A stretch of DNA of 15,093 nucleotides from Alphaproteobacteria bacterium (lineage in GTDB: Bacteria; Pseudomonadota; Alphaproteobacteria; Elsterales; Elsteraceae), in contig JAAFHH010000019.1 of the NCBI GenBank assembly GCA_013297545.1, forward strand, positions 1 through 15,093. Direction: 5' to 3'. This document shows, one piece after another, positions 1 to 7,053 of the stretch. The notes beneath the pieces are model-generated. The model was given only the letters and a program-made list of their open reading frames with translations, made no database searches and was not told where the DNA came from. The position numbers and the translations under genes were made by a program. Numbering within the stretch: position 1 is the first letter of the stretch; every line of letters begins with the position of its first letter.

Positions 1-1471
1 GATCTGGGCGCTGGCGGCGCTGACCGGCGGCCTCTCGCTCACAACCGCCAAGCCCGCCCTGGTGCGCGGCTTGATCGAGGCGCGCATCGACCCGCTGCTG
101 TTCCGCTACTCCTACGACTTTGTCGGTGACCTAGCGGAGACGGTGGCGCTGGCCTGGCCCACCCGCTCCGCCACGCCCGCGCCCGATCTGTCGGACACCA
201 TCGCCACCTTGAACGCGACCTCGCGCACGGCGGTGCCGATGGTGCTGGCTGGCCTGCTCGACAGCCTCGATGGCACCGGGCGCTGGGCGCTGTTGAAGCT
301 GATCACTGGCGGCTTACGCGTTGGGGTCTCGGCTGGTCTTGCCCGCCAAGCGCTCGCCGATTGGAGTGGGCGGGAGGTGGCGGCGATCGAGGAAGTCTGG
401 CACGGCCAAGCCCCACCCTACACAGCGCTGTTCGCCTGGCTGGAGGGCCGCGCCCCGCGGCCGGAGGCTGGCCTCGAGCTCGGCTTTCGCCCGGTCATGC
501 TGGCGCATCCGTTGGATGCCGCGGACCTCGACAGCTTGAGGGCAGACGAGTTCGCCGCCGAATGGAAGTGGGATGGCATCCGCGTGCAATTGGTCGGCCG
601 TGGTGGCGAGACCCGGGTGTACACCCGCACCGGCGATGACATCAGTGCGGCTGTGCCGGATCTGTTGGCGGAGCTCCAGCTCGACGGGGTGCTCGATGGC
701 GAGCTGCTCGTTGGCACGCTGACCGATGATGGCTGGCACGCCCGGCCGTTCAACGACCTGCAGCAGCGCCTGAACCGCAAAACCGTGTCGAAAGCGATGT
801 TGGCGAGCCACCCGGTGTTCGTGCGGCTCTATGATCTGCTGCTGCAGCGGGGGGAAGATCTGCGCGCCCTGCCGTTCGATCAGCGCCGCCAGCACCTGAC
901 AGCCTGGGTGAGTGCTGCGAACACGCCGCGCCTCGACCTCTCACCCCAGATCCCGTTCACCAGCTGGGCGGATCTGGATGCCGCCCGCCAAGCCGAGGGG
1001 CACGGGCCGGCGATCGAAGGCGTCATGCTCAAACGCCGCTCCAGCCCCTACCAGAGTGGTCGGCCGAAGGGGCCGTGGTGGAAGTGGAAGCGGGCCGCCC
1101 AAACCATCGACGCCGTGCTGATGTACGCCCAGCGCGGCCACGGCAAGCGATCGAGCTTCTACAGCGACTACACCTTCGGCTGCTGGCAGGACGGATCGCT
1201 GGTGCCGGTCGGCAAAGCCTATTCCGGCTTCACGGACGAGGAACTGGCGAAGATTGATCGCTGGGTGCGCGACAACACCACCAAGCGCTACGGCCCGGTA
1301 CGCGAAGTAGCGGTGGGCTTGGTGTTCGAACTCGCGTTCGACAGCGTGCAGCGCTCAACCCGCCACCGCTCCGGCCTCGCCTTGCGCTTCCCGCGGGTCG
1401 CCCGCATCCGCTGGGACAAGCCACCGGCTGAGGCCGATCAGGTGTCAGACCTCGCCCAATTGCTGGTGTGA
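1..1471 (+). CDS. ATP-dependent DNA ligase, 5' end cut by window edge
   Basis: This enzyme seals DNA nicks through an enzyme-lysyl-AMP intermediate. The reading frame is already open at base 2, and the residues before the first possible start (GTG at 62) read like normal ligase N-terminal domain, so the gene begins upstream of the window and about 490 residues are visible. The adenylation motif with KWDGIR has its catalytic lysine codon at 566-568. Further family motifs follow: YDLLLQRGEDLR (motif III-like), EGVMLKRR (motif IV) and WWKWKR (motif V, near 1075-1092), then an OB-fold-like C-terminus. The nucleotidyltransferase core lies at about 510-1090 and the N-terminal DNA-binding domain before it. 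In bacteria such ligases are additional to NAD-dependent LigA and commonly sit beside a ligase-associated exonuclease and helicase, which would lie off the left edge (inference). The stop is 2 bases from the convergent regulator's stop. The family call is firm; the subtype is not assigned. Confidence 0.95.
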   Translation, partial: IWALAALTGGLSLTTAKPALVRGLIEARIDPLLFRYSYDFVGDLAETVALAWPTRSATPAPDLSDTIATLNATSRTAVPMVLAGLLDSLDGTGRWALLKLITGGLRVGVSAGLARQALADWSGREVAAIEEVWHGQAPPYTALFAWLEGRAPRPEAGLELGFRPVMLAHPLDAADLDSLRADEFAAEWKWDGIRVQLVGRGGETRVYTRTGDDISAAVPDLLAELQLDGVLDGELLVGTLTDDGWHARPFNDLQQRLNRKTVSKAMLASHPVFVRLYDLLLQRGEDLRALPFDQRRQHLTAWVSAANTPRLDLSPQIPFTSWADLDAARQAEGHGPAIEGVMLKRRSSPYQSGRPKGPWWKWKRAAQTIDAVLMYAQRGHGKRSSFYSDYTFGCWQDGSLVPVGKAYSGFTDEELAKIDRWVRDNTTKRYGPVREVAVGLVFELAFDSVQRSTRHRSGLALRFPRVARIRWDKPPAEADQVSDLAQLLV

Positions 1472-1473
1472 GC

Positions 1474-2235
1474 TCAGATCCCCTGCGACATGCGCGCGAT
1501 GTGTTCTTCCATCGCCGCGATGCTGACAATCTGCAGATCATGGCCATCGCGCACCAGCAGCCCTTGGCGAATCAGCTGCGAGAGGGCGCGCGCCACGGTC
1601 TCACGCGTAGTGGAGGCCTTGTTGGCGATTTCACTCGCTGTGGGCGAGGGGCGGAGCGTGATCGAGGTGGCATTCGGGCTCGATGCGGTCATGGTTGCCA
1701 TCTTGAGCAGTTCGAGAGCGACCCGGTCCGGCGCCTTCAGGCCCGTCAGATCGCGCACCCGCTTGTTGGCGCCGCGAATCGTCGCCGAGAGCGAGCGCAT
1801 GACGCTGAACGCGAAGTCGGTGTTCTGGCGCAACAGGTCGAGGAAATCTTCCTGCGCGAGCACCGCCAGCACCGTGTCGGTTTCCGCCACCACATAGGCG
1901 GAGCGCCGGCCGCCATCGATCGCTGCGATCTCGCCGACATGGCCGCCGACGCCGATTTCCGCGAACGCGATTTCGCGCCCACCTTGGGTGAACTGGGCGA
2001 CACGCACCGTGCCGTGGATGATGAACAGCACGTCGTGGGTGGGATCTTCTTGGGCGAGCACGGTGCCGTCGCGGCCGACCAGGCGCCAGCTGCACTTGCT
2101 CTGGATGCGCTTGCGCGTGGTGTCGGGCAGCTCGCGCAACAGGTTGACTTGGTTCAGCGCCAATTCGATGTGGTGCTTGGCGCAGAAGTTCGCCAGATCT
2201 TGATGGCTGCCCTGATGGCCTTCGACTGTGGACAT
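1474..2235 (-). CDS. Crp/Fnr-family transcriptional regulator
   Basis: This is a 253-residue regulator with an N-terminal cyclic-nucleotide-binding-type beta-barrel (about residues 30-145), a dimerisation helix and a C-terminal winged helix-turn-helix (about 165-240). The phosphate-binding-cassette region reads GEIAAIDGGRRSA. It keeps the Glu and Arg that contact cyclic nucleotide in CRP, so cAMP or a related ligand is plausible. No N-terminal cysteine cluster like that of FNR is visible, so an oxygen-sensing [4Fe-4S] role is not supported. The recognition segment reads TRETVARALSQL, the usual Crp-type form. I chose the ATG at 2235 because GAGGG lies 9 bases upstream and the protein then has normal family length. 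A longer frame upstream overlaps the nuclease gene and looks like shadow. It is convergent with the ligase and divergent from the nuclease. Target genes cannot be read from this window. Confidence 0.93.
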   Translation of the reverse strand: MSTVEGHQGSHQDLANFCAKHHIELALNQVNLLRELPDTTRKRIQSKCSWRLVGRDGTVLAQEDPTHDVLFIIHGTVRVAQFTQGGREIAFAEIGVGGHVGEIAAIDGGRRSAYVVAETDTVLAVLAQEDFLDLLRQNTDFAFSVMRSLSATIRGANKRVRDLTGLKAPDRVALELLKMATMTASSPNATSITLRPSPTASEIANKASTTRETVARALSQLIRQGLLVRDGHDLQIVSIAAMEEHIARMSQGI

Positions 2236-2719
2236 GATGCCGATCCCTCGCTTCCAAGCCCGCACCACAATAGCCGAAGCCGCACCCCTTGTGCCAAGCG
2301 GCTTGGGCCTGGTGCTGCTGGGCGTGCTCCTGGTGGCGTGCGGCAGCGTCGACATTGCAGGCCCAGTCGCCCACGTCCGCGATGGCGACACGCTGGAGAT
2401 CGGCCGCCAGGCGGTCCGCTTGCACGGCATCAGCGCACCCGAACGCGACGCCCCTGGTGGGTCAGAGGCGCGCCAAGCCCTGCTGCGCATGGTCCAGGGC
2501 CGGGTGGTCAGCTGCACGCCCACGGGCGAGCGCAACCACGATCGCGCGATCGGCCGCTGCCGGATTGGCGAGCGCGACCTCGGCGAAGCGCTGGTGCGCT
2601 TAGGCGTGGCGCGCGACTGTCCGCGCTGGTCCGGCGGCCGCTACGCCCGGGCGGAGCGCGAGGCCGGCAGCCTGATCGCACTGCGCCATCCGCTGCCAGA
2701 CTATTGCCGCACCCGCTAG
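2234..2719 (+). CDS. Staphylococcal-nuclease-like (thermonuclease family) protein, exported or lipoprotein
   Basis: This is a compact SNase-type OB-fold protein, 161 residues from the ATG at 2234. A hydrophobic segment (about residues 23-35) ends in LLVAC, which fits a lipoprotein lipobox with Cys36 as the lipidated residue; plain export is the alternative. The nuclease signatures follow: RDGDT (Asp52 equals Asp21 of the staphylococcal enzyme), VRLHG (Arg62 equals Arg35), APE (Glu70 equals Glu43) and an arginine at 104 that aligns with Arg87. The residue matching calcium ligand Asp40 is Ser67, so metal binding may be changed. The start is uncertain. ATG 2234 or 2237 overlaps the divergent regulator's start codon. 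GTG at 2291 would give a shorter lipoprotein signal with no overlap but with no basic residue before the hydrophobic core. Neither start has a clear ribosome-binding site. The fold call is strong; nuclease activity is inferred. Confidence 0.85.
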   Translation: MMPIPRFQARTTIAEAAPLVPSGLGLVLLGVLLVACGSVDIAGPVAHVRDGDTLEIGRQAVRLHGISAPERDAPGGSEARQALLRMVQGRVVSCTPTGERNHDRAIGRCRIGERDLGEALVRLGVARDCPRWSGGRYARAEREAGSLIALRHPLPDYCRTR

Positions 2720-2765
2720 CACGGGGCAAAAGCGCGAACCAAGCCCTTGCGACCAGCCGGCACCT

Positions 2766-2780
2766 GCGCCACCTTGGCGC
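2766..2780. other. Short hairpin between nuclease and TPR-methyltransferase genes
   Basis: The bases form a perfect 6-bp inverted repeat, GCGCCA / TGGCGC, around a 3-base loop. It begins 47 bases after the nuclease stop and ends just before the out-of-frame ATG at 2783. No T-run follows, so it is not a convincing intrinsic terminator. It could affect translation start of the downstream gene or be a chance GC-rich palindrome. Confidence 0.3.
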
Positions 2781-2874
2781 TGATGACCGATCTGTCACAG
2801 CCACCTGGCTCGCCACCGCCGTTCCCGACTGTTTCCCCGCCGCCGCCGAGCGCAACCGCAGGGTTGCCGACGCG

Positions 2875-4038
2875 TTGGAGCGCCACATCGCGGGCGACTT
2901 TGTTGTCGCCGAAGCCGAATACCGCGCGGTGCTGGAGGAAGATCCGAACCACGCTGGCGCCCTGCACGGCATGGGCGTGATTTGCTACCAGGCCGGGCGG
3001 CATAGCCTGGCGATCGACTACCTGGAAGCCAGCGTGGCGATCAACGATCAGGATGTTGTCGCCTACGCCAACCTCGGCAATGCGTTTCGGGCGATTCGCA
3101 AGTGGCCGAAGGCGGTCGACGCCTACAGCCGTGCGACCCACCTGCAACCGATGCTGCGCGATGCCTGGTCGTACTTGTCGGAATGCTTGGTCCAGCTGAA
3201 GCAGTATGATCGTGCCCGCCGTGCGGCTTTGCGCGCCTGCGCGCTGGCCCCGGACCGGGCCGATGGCTGGTTTCGCTTGGGCGACGCCGAACGCATGCTC
3301 GGCCACCTGCTGGAGGCACAAGCAGCCTACCGATCCTACCTCACCCTCGACCCGACGGATCGGCTGGGGGCACGCGTAGCGTTAGCTGCCGCCGGTGGCG
3401 AGCGACCGGACCGGGTGCCGGCCGATTTCGTCGCCCGGCTGTTTGATGAGTACGCCGCGAGCTTCGACTACCACCTCACCGCCAAGCTCGGCTACAGCGG
3501 CCCGCGCCATCTGCGCCGGTTGCTGCAGCCGTGGCTCGAAGCGCTCGACCGCGCACCCACCGTGGCCGATCTCGGCTGCGGCACCGGCTTGATGGCGGCC
3601 GAACTGTTGGATGTTGGTGCAGTGCTCGACGGCGTCGATCTGTCGGCCAAGATGATCGCCAAGGCGCGCGCCAAGGGTTTTTACACCACGCTGCACATCG
3701 GTGATCTGATCGACTGGTTGGCGAGCCCACCGCGCCGGCCCTACGACTTGATCATCGCGGCTGACGTGCTGAATTACCTCGGCGACCTCACGCCGGTGTT
3801 CACGGCCATGCGCCCGATCCTAGCGCCTGATGGCCGCGCGGTGTTCACGCTGGAGACCAACGACCGCACGGAGACCTACGACGTTGGTGCCCGCTTACGC
3901 TTTCGCCACAACCGCGAGCACGTCGCGGGCCTGGCGGTGGCGGCTGGCTTTACGGTGCTGAGCATCAGCGATGCCGTCTTGCGCAAGGAATCCGGCCGGC
4001 CGGTGCGCAGCATCGTGGTGCAGTTGGCGGTGGCCTAA
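2875..4038 (+). CDS. TPR-repeat protein fused to SAM-dependent methyltransferase
   Basis: This matches the family described as predicted methyltransferase with TPR repeats (COG4976-like). From the TTG at 2875 it has 387 residues. About four tetratricopeptide repeats fill residues 1-160. A family-typical linker follows (VPADFVARLFDEYAASFDYH). Then comes a class I methyltransferase fold with motif I VADLGCGTG at 230-238, an acidic residue after the second strand (GVDLS) and a motif IV-like YDLIIAADVLNYL. The substrate is unknown; the TPRs probably bind a protein partner. The start is unresolved. No ATG or GTG lies in frame upstream of the repeats. TTG 2875 has only a weak GCAGGG 11 bases ahead and cuts the first TPR helix. 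TTG 2704 is in frame but lies inside the nuclease gene. An ATG at 2783 is in a different frame. The stop overlaps the convergent ATPase gene's stop by 4 bases. Confidence 0.85.
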   Translation: MERHIAGDFVVAEAEYRAVLEEDPNHAGALHGMGVICYQAGRHSLAIDYLEASVAINDQDVVAYANLGNAFRAIRKWPKAVDAYSRATHLQPMLRDAWSYLSECLVQLKQYDRARRAALRACALAPDRADGWFRLGDAERMLGHLLEAQAAYRSYLTLDPTDRLGARVALAAAGGERPDRVPADFVARLFDEYAASFDYHLTAKLGYSGPRHLRRLLQPWLEALDRAPTVADLGCGTGLMAAELLDVGAVLDGVDLSAKMIAKARAKGFYTTLHIGDLIDWLASPPRRPYDLIIAADVLNYLGDLTPVFTAMRPILAPDGRAVFTLETNDRTETYDVGARLRFRHNREHVAGLAVAAGFTVLSISDAVLRKESGRPVRSIVVQLAVA

Positions 4039-4757
4039 TGATGCAAGATCTTTGATAGGAACGCCCGCGCGCGATCCGTGTCCGGGTGGTCGAAGAAGGC
4101 GTCTTTCGCGCGGTCTTCGACGATCGCACCCTCATCCATGAACACCACGCGGTGGGCGACGCGGCGGGCAAAGCCCATCTCATGGGTGACGACCATCATG
4201 GTCATGCCCTCCAGCGCCAGTTCGGTCATGACGTCGAGGACTTCGTTGATCATCTCAGGATCAAGCGCTGACGTCGGCTCGTCGAACAGCATGGCGATCG
4301 GGTCCATCGCCAAGGCGCGCGCGATCGCGACCCGCTGCTGTTGACCGCCGGAGAGCTGGCCCGGGAACTTCATCCGGTGGTCGATCATGCCGACACGGGT
4401 CAGCAAGCCGTCGGCCTTGGCAACCGCATCGGCGCGACTGCGCTTGAGCACGACCATCTGCGCCAGCGCCACATTGTCCAGCACGGTGCGGTGGGGGTAG
4501 AGCTCGAACGACTGGAACACCATGCCGATGCGGGCGCGCAGCCGTGAGAGGTTGGTGCTGCCAACCACCTCGCCCGCGACGGTGATGCGCCCACCCTGGA
4601 TCGGCTCCAGCCCGTTCACCGCCTTGATCAACGTCGACTTGCCGGAGCCGGAGGGGCCGCACACCACCACCACCTCACCCTTGGCGACAGCAGTGCTGCA
4701 CGACTTCAAGACTTGGTGCGCGCCGTACCACTTGTCGATTTGGTCGATCTCAATCAT
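4035..4757 (-). CDS. gltL: Polar amino acid (glutamate/aspartate-type) ABC transporter ATP-binding protein
   Basis: This is the cytoplasmic ATPase that powers the importer, 240 residues and full length for the family. All functional motifs are visible: Walker A GPSGSGKS (residues 34-41), Q-loop Gln82, signature LSGGQQQR (135-142), Walker B AMLFDE (155-160), D-loop SALD and switch His192. The arrangement and the MIEIDQ start resemble GlnQ/GltL-type subunits of the PAAT family. The ATG at 4757 overlaps the TGA of the preceding permease in an ATGA arrangement, which indicates translational coupling within the operon. The 3' end overlaps the convergent methyltransferase gene by 4 bases. GltL is the best name from the operon and the binding-protein similarity. 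The ATPase alone could not be told from GlnQ or AatP-like paralogues. Confidence 0.95.
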   Translation of the reverse strand: MIEIDQIDKWYGAHQVLKSCSTAVAKGEVVVVCGPSGSGKSTLIKAVNGLEPIQGGRITVAGEVVGSTNLSRLRARIGMVFQSFELYPHRTVLDNVALAQMVVLKRSRADAVAKADGLLTRVGMIDHRMKFPGQLSGGQQQRVAIARALAMDPIAMLFDEPTSALDPEMINEVLDVMTELALEGMTMMVVTHEMGFARRVAHRVVFMDEGAIVEDRAKDAFFDHPDTDRARAFLSKILHH

Positions 4758-5410
4758 CGGGCAGACTTTCGTTGCAAGATCCTGACACCGAACGATGCGG
4801 AGGCGCACAGCACCAGGTAGACGGCGGCCACGAACAAGTACATCTCGATCGGCCGTTGGTCGCGGCTGGCGACGATGTTGGCGGCGGTCAAGAAGTCCCG
4901 CAAGCCAACCACGTAGACCAAGGACGTATCCTGAAACAGGATGATGGATTGGGTCAGCAAAATGGGCACCATGGCGCGAAACGCCTGTGGCAGCACGATG
5001 TAGCGCATCGCCTGCGGATAGCTCATGCCGGAGGCGAGGGCGGCTTGCAGCTGGCCACGCGGCACGCCTTGGATGCCGGCGCGAATGATCTCGGAATAGT
5101 AGGCCGCCTCGAACATCGTGAAGGCGATCAGGGCGGAGGAGAAGGCACCGACGGGCCGGCCGAGAAACAGCGGTACCAGCAGGTAGAACCAGAAGATCAC
5201 CAGGATCAGCGGCATCGCGCGCAGGCCGTTGACGTAGCCTGCGATGATCTGTGGCACCGGGGCCGGCATCGACAGGCGCAAGATCGCGAGCACCGTGCCA
5301 AGCGCAATGCCGCCAACCATGGCGAGCCCGGTCAGCTCTAGGGTCAGCACCATGCCTTGGGCGAGGAAGGGCAGGGCGCGCACCAGCGCATCCCAATCAA
5401 ACTCAATCAT
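4754..5410 (-). CDS. gltK: Amino acid ABC transporter permease (GltK-like)
   Basis: This 218-residue inner-membrane permease subunit forms the channel together with the GltJ-like partner. It has about five hydrophobic membrane segments. The permease signature that docks on the ATPase (EAA-type loop) reads EIIRAGIQGVPRGQLQAALA followed by SGMSYPQAMRYIVLPQA, as in HisM/GltK proteins. The start reads MIEFDWDAL, a common opening for this subunit. The ATG at 5410 is 1 base from the stop of the preceding permease, and the gene's own stop overlaps the ATPase start by 4 bases, so the three are almost certainly co-translated. Glutamate/aspartate specificity is inferred from the binding protein upstream. 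Confidence 0.95.
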   Translation of the reverse strand: MIEFDWDALVRALPFLAQGMVLTLELTGLAMVGGIALGTVLAILRLSMPAPVPQIIAGYVNGLRAMPLILVIFWFYLLVPLFLGRPVGAFSSALIAFTMFEAAYYSEIIRAGIQGVPRGQLQAALASGMSYPQAMRYIVLPQAFRAMVPILLTQSIILFQDTSLVYVVGLRDFLTAANIVASRDQRPIEMYLFVAAVYLVLCASASFGVRILQRKSAR

Positions 5411-5411
5411 C

Positions 5412-6134
5412 TCACGTCCCCTTGGCTGACAAGAGCCCAGGGATGCGCGTGCGCTGCTCCACCTGGCGCATGATCACGGTCACCGTCAGCGTGATCACGA
5501 CGTAGAGCACCGTCGCCGCAGTAAACGCCTCAAAGCCTTGGAAGGTGAAGCTCTCGACTTGGCGGGCCTGCGCCGTCAGCTCCATCACGCCGATGGTGAG
5601 GGCGAGTGAGGAATTCTTGAAGATGGTCATGAATTCCGAGGTCAGCACCGGCACGATGCGCCGGTATCCGAGCGGCAGCAGGATGTAGCGGTAGACCTGC
5701 ACGCGGTTCATGCCGCTTGCCTCCGCGGCCATGGTCTGGCCACGCGGGATCGCTTGGATGCCGGCGCGCACCTGCTCGGCCACCCGGCACGCGGTGTAGA
5801 GGCCAAGGGCCGCGACCGCGGTCCAGAATTCCGGATCCGGCAAGTCGCGCTTCAGCCACCGGCCCCAGGTCTGCGGCAGCAGTTCGGGCACGACGAAGAA
5901 CCACAAGAAGAACCACACCAGGAGCGGGATGCCGCGAAACACCTCGACATAGACCGCGGCTACCGCGCTCACGCCCCGGTTCGGCAGGGTGCGCATCACG
6001 CCCAGCACCGAGCCGAGCGTGAACGCCAGCACCCACGCCGTGAGGGCGAGCACCAAGGTGGTCTGGACGCCGCTGATCAGGAAGCCAAGAAACGGTTCCC
6101 GGAACAGAATGCCCCAGTTCCAATTGTAGTTCAC
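5412..6134 (-). CDS. gltJ: Amino acid ABC transporter permease (GltJ-like)
   Basis: This is the second permease subunit, 240 residues from a GTG start at 6134. The resulting N-terminus, (V/M)NYNWNWGILF, matches the conserved NWNWG opening of GltJ proteins, and this decided the start over a longer frame beginning at 6182 inside the binding-protein gene. It has about five membrane segments. A PELLPQTWG stretch typical of GltJ lies in the first half, and the ATPase-docking loop reads EQVRAGIQAIPRGQTMAAEA then SGMNRVQVYRYILLP. It starts 10 bases after the binding-protein stop with only a weak ribosome-binding site, which suggests coupling to upstream translation. Confidence 0.94.
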   Translation of the reverse strand: MNYNWNWGILFREPFLGFLISGVQTTLVLALTAWVLAFTLGSVLGVMRTLPNRGVSAVAAVYVEVFRGIPLLVWFFLWFFVVPELLPQTWGRWLKRDLPDPEFWTAVAALGLYTACRVAEQVRAGIQAIPRGQTMAAEASGMNRVQVYRYILLPLGYRRIVPVLTSEFMTIFKNSSLALTIGVMELTAQARQVESFTFQGFEAFTAATVLYVVITLTVTVIMRQVEQRTRIPGLLSAKGT

Positions 6135-6144
6135 CGGCCGGAGC

Positions 6145-7005
6145 CTATTCCGGGATCGATTGCAGCTGGATCGCGGCTTCAAGCAGCGGGTTGAGCGGCA
6201 TGTCGAGCGGGCCGAACCACTTGTCGTAGGCGGCCTTGAAGCTGCCGTCCCGGAACATCCGGGCCAAGGTCCGGTTCGCGAGCGTCATGAAGGTGCTGTC
6301 GTTGCGCGGCACGGCGAGCGCGTAGGGGTCGAAGGTCAAGAAGTCACCGACCACGACGTACTGCGCCGGGTTGCGAGCGCGCCGGCGCGAGCCGTACAGC
6401 AGCACGTCGTCGGAGCCGTAGGCGTCCGCCCGGTCGGTTTCCATCGCGAGCAACGCTTCGGCGTGGTCGCGCACGTTCAAAATCCGGACCTGCATGCGCT
6501 TTTGTTCGATGTAGGCCTTCAGCGCCTGCTCGTTGGTGGTGCCGGGCAGCACGACCAGGGTTTTGCCGCCGAGGTCATCGACCGATCGGATGCCGGAATT
6601 CGCCCGCACCATGATTTTGGTGCCGGTGATGAAGGTGGTCGCGGTGAACGCGGCCTGGCCCTGGCGCGCGATGGTGTTGGTGGTCGACCCGCACTCCATG
6701 TCGATGGTGCCATTGGCGATCAGCGCAAAACGGGTTTGCGGGGTCACCGGCACAAAGCGCACGGCCAAGTTCGGCATGCTGAGCTGTTCTTTCGCCGCCT
6801 CATACACCCGCAAGCACAGGTCGATCGAGAAGCCTTCCGCGCGCTGCTGCTGGTTCAGGCTTGAGAACGGCACCGACGCTTCGCGGTGGCCGATCGTAAA
6901 GGTGTTGGCGGTGCGGATCTTGGTCAGCGTTGGCCCAAGGTCTTGGGCAACCGCGCTGGTGGCGCAGAGGGCGGCGGCGACGGCCGCGAGGATCAGGTGG
7001 CGCAT
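6145..7005 (-). CDS. gltI: Periplasmic glutamate/aspartate-type substrate-binding protein
   Basis: This 286-residue solute-binding protein is the receptor of the importer. Residues 1-20 are a Sec signal peptide ending in SAVA before Gln21. The mature protein carries the type II periplasmic-binding fold, with GltI hallmarks GHREASVPFS (39-48), VTPQTRFALIANGT (about 88-100) and ECGSTTN (104-110). The last is nearly identical to the acidic-amino-acid pocket segment of E. coli GltI. The ATG at 7005 is preceded by CGGAG at a good distance (7016-7020), a better site than the start 13 codons upstream. It is the first transporter gene of the operon. Glutamate/aspartate is the likely ligand class; the exact preference is inferred from similarity. 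Confidence 0.94.
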   Translation of the reverse strand: MRHLILAAVAAALCATSAVAQDLGPTLTKIRTANTFTIGHREASVPFSSLNQQQRAEGFSIDLCLRVYEAAKEQLSMPNLAVRFVPVTPQTRFALIANGTIDMECGSTTNTIARQGQAAFTATTFITGTKIMVRANSGIRSVDDLGGKTLVVLPGTTNEQALKAYIEQKRMQVRILNVRDHAEALLAMETDRADAYGSDDVLLYGSRRRARNPAQYVVVGDFLTFDPYALAVPRNDSTFMTLANRTLARMFRDGSFKAAYDKWFGPLDMPLNPLLEAAIQLQSIPE

Positions 7006-7020
7006 GCGATGGGGCTCCGA

Positions 7021-7052
7021 CTCACGCGCGGAAAAACCGCGCAATAAGTGAG
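7021..7052. terminator. Hairpin between pseudouridine synthase and gltI
   Basis: GCGCGG (7026-7031) and CCGCGC (7037-7042) pair perfectly around a five-base A (T on the minus strand) loop. Outside them, CTCAC (7021-7025) pairs with GTGAG (7048-7052) across a five-base bulge. The structure lies right after the synthase stop (7054) and before the gltI ribosome-binding site. It lacks a trailing U-run, so it may be an attenuator, an mRNA-stabilising hairpin or an imperfect terminator that separates the two transcripts. Confidence 0.45.
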
Positions 7053-7053
7053 G

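Noticed and set aside
2831..2850. Programmed -1 frameshift slippery site in the C-rich stretch before the TPR domain
   Set aside because: In the zero frame of ATG 2783 the codons here are GTT TCC CCG, which do not form a classical X-XXY-YYZ heptamer, and no convincing downstream stimulatory structure is seen. A single-base deletion or alternative start is simpler.
1468..2874. Long plus-strand open frame upstream of and continuous with the TPR-methyltransferase
   Set aside because: Its first half is antisense to the Crp/Fnr regulator and then out of frame with the nuclease gene. Its residues are low-complexity Arg/Pro/Ala shadow of GC-rich coding DNA, with no domain until about 2860.
4758..5396. 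Minus-strand open frame extending the ATPase N-terminally by over 200 residues
   Set aside because: It overlaps the well-supported permease in another frame and reads as Arg/Ala/Gly-rich shadow. The ATG at 4757 gives a canonical ATPase.
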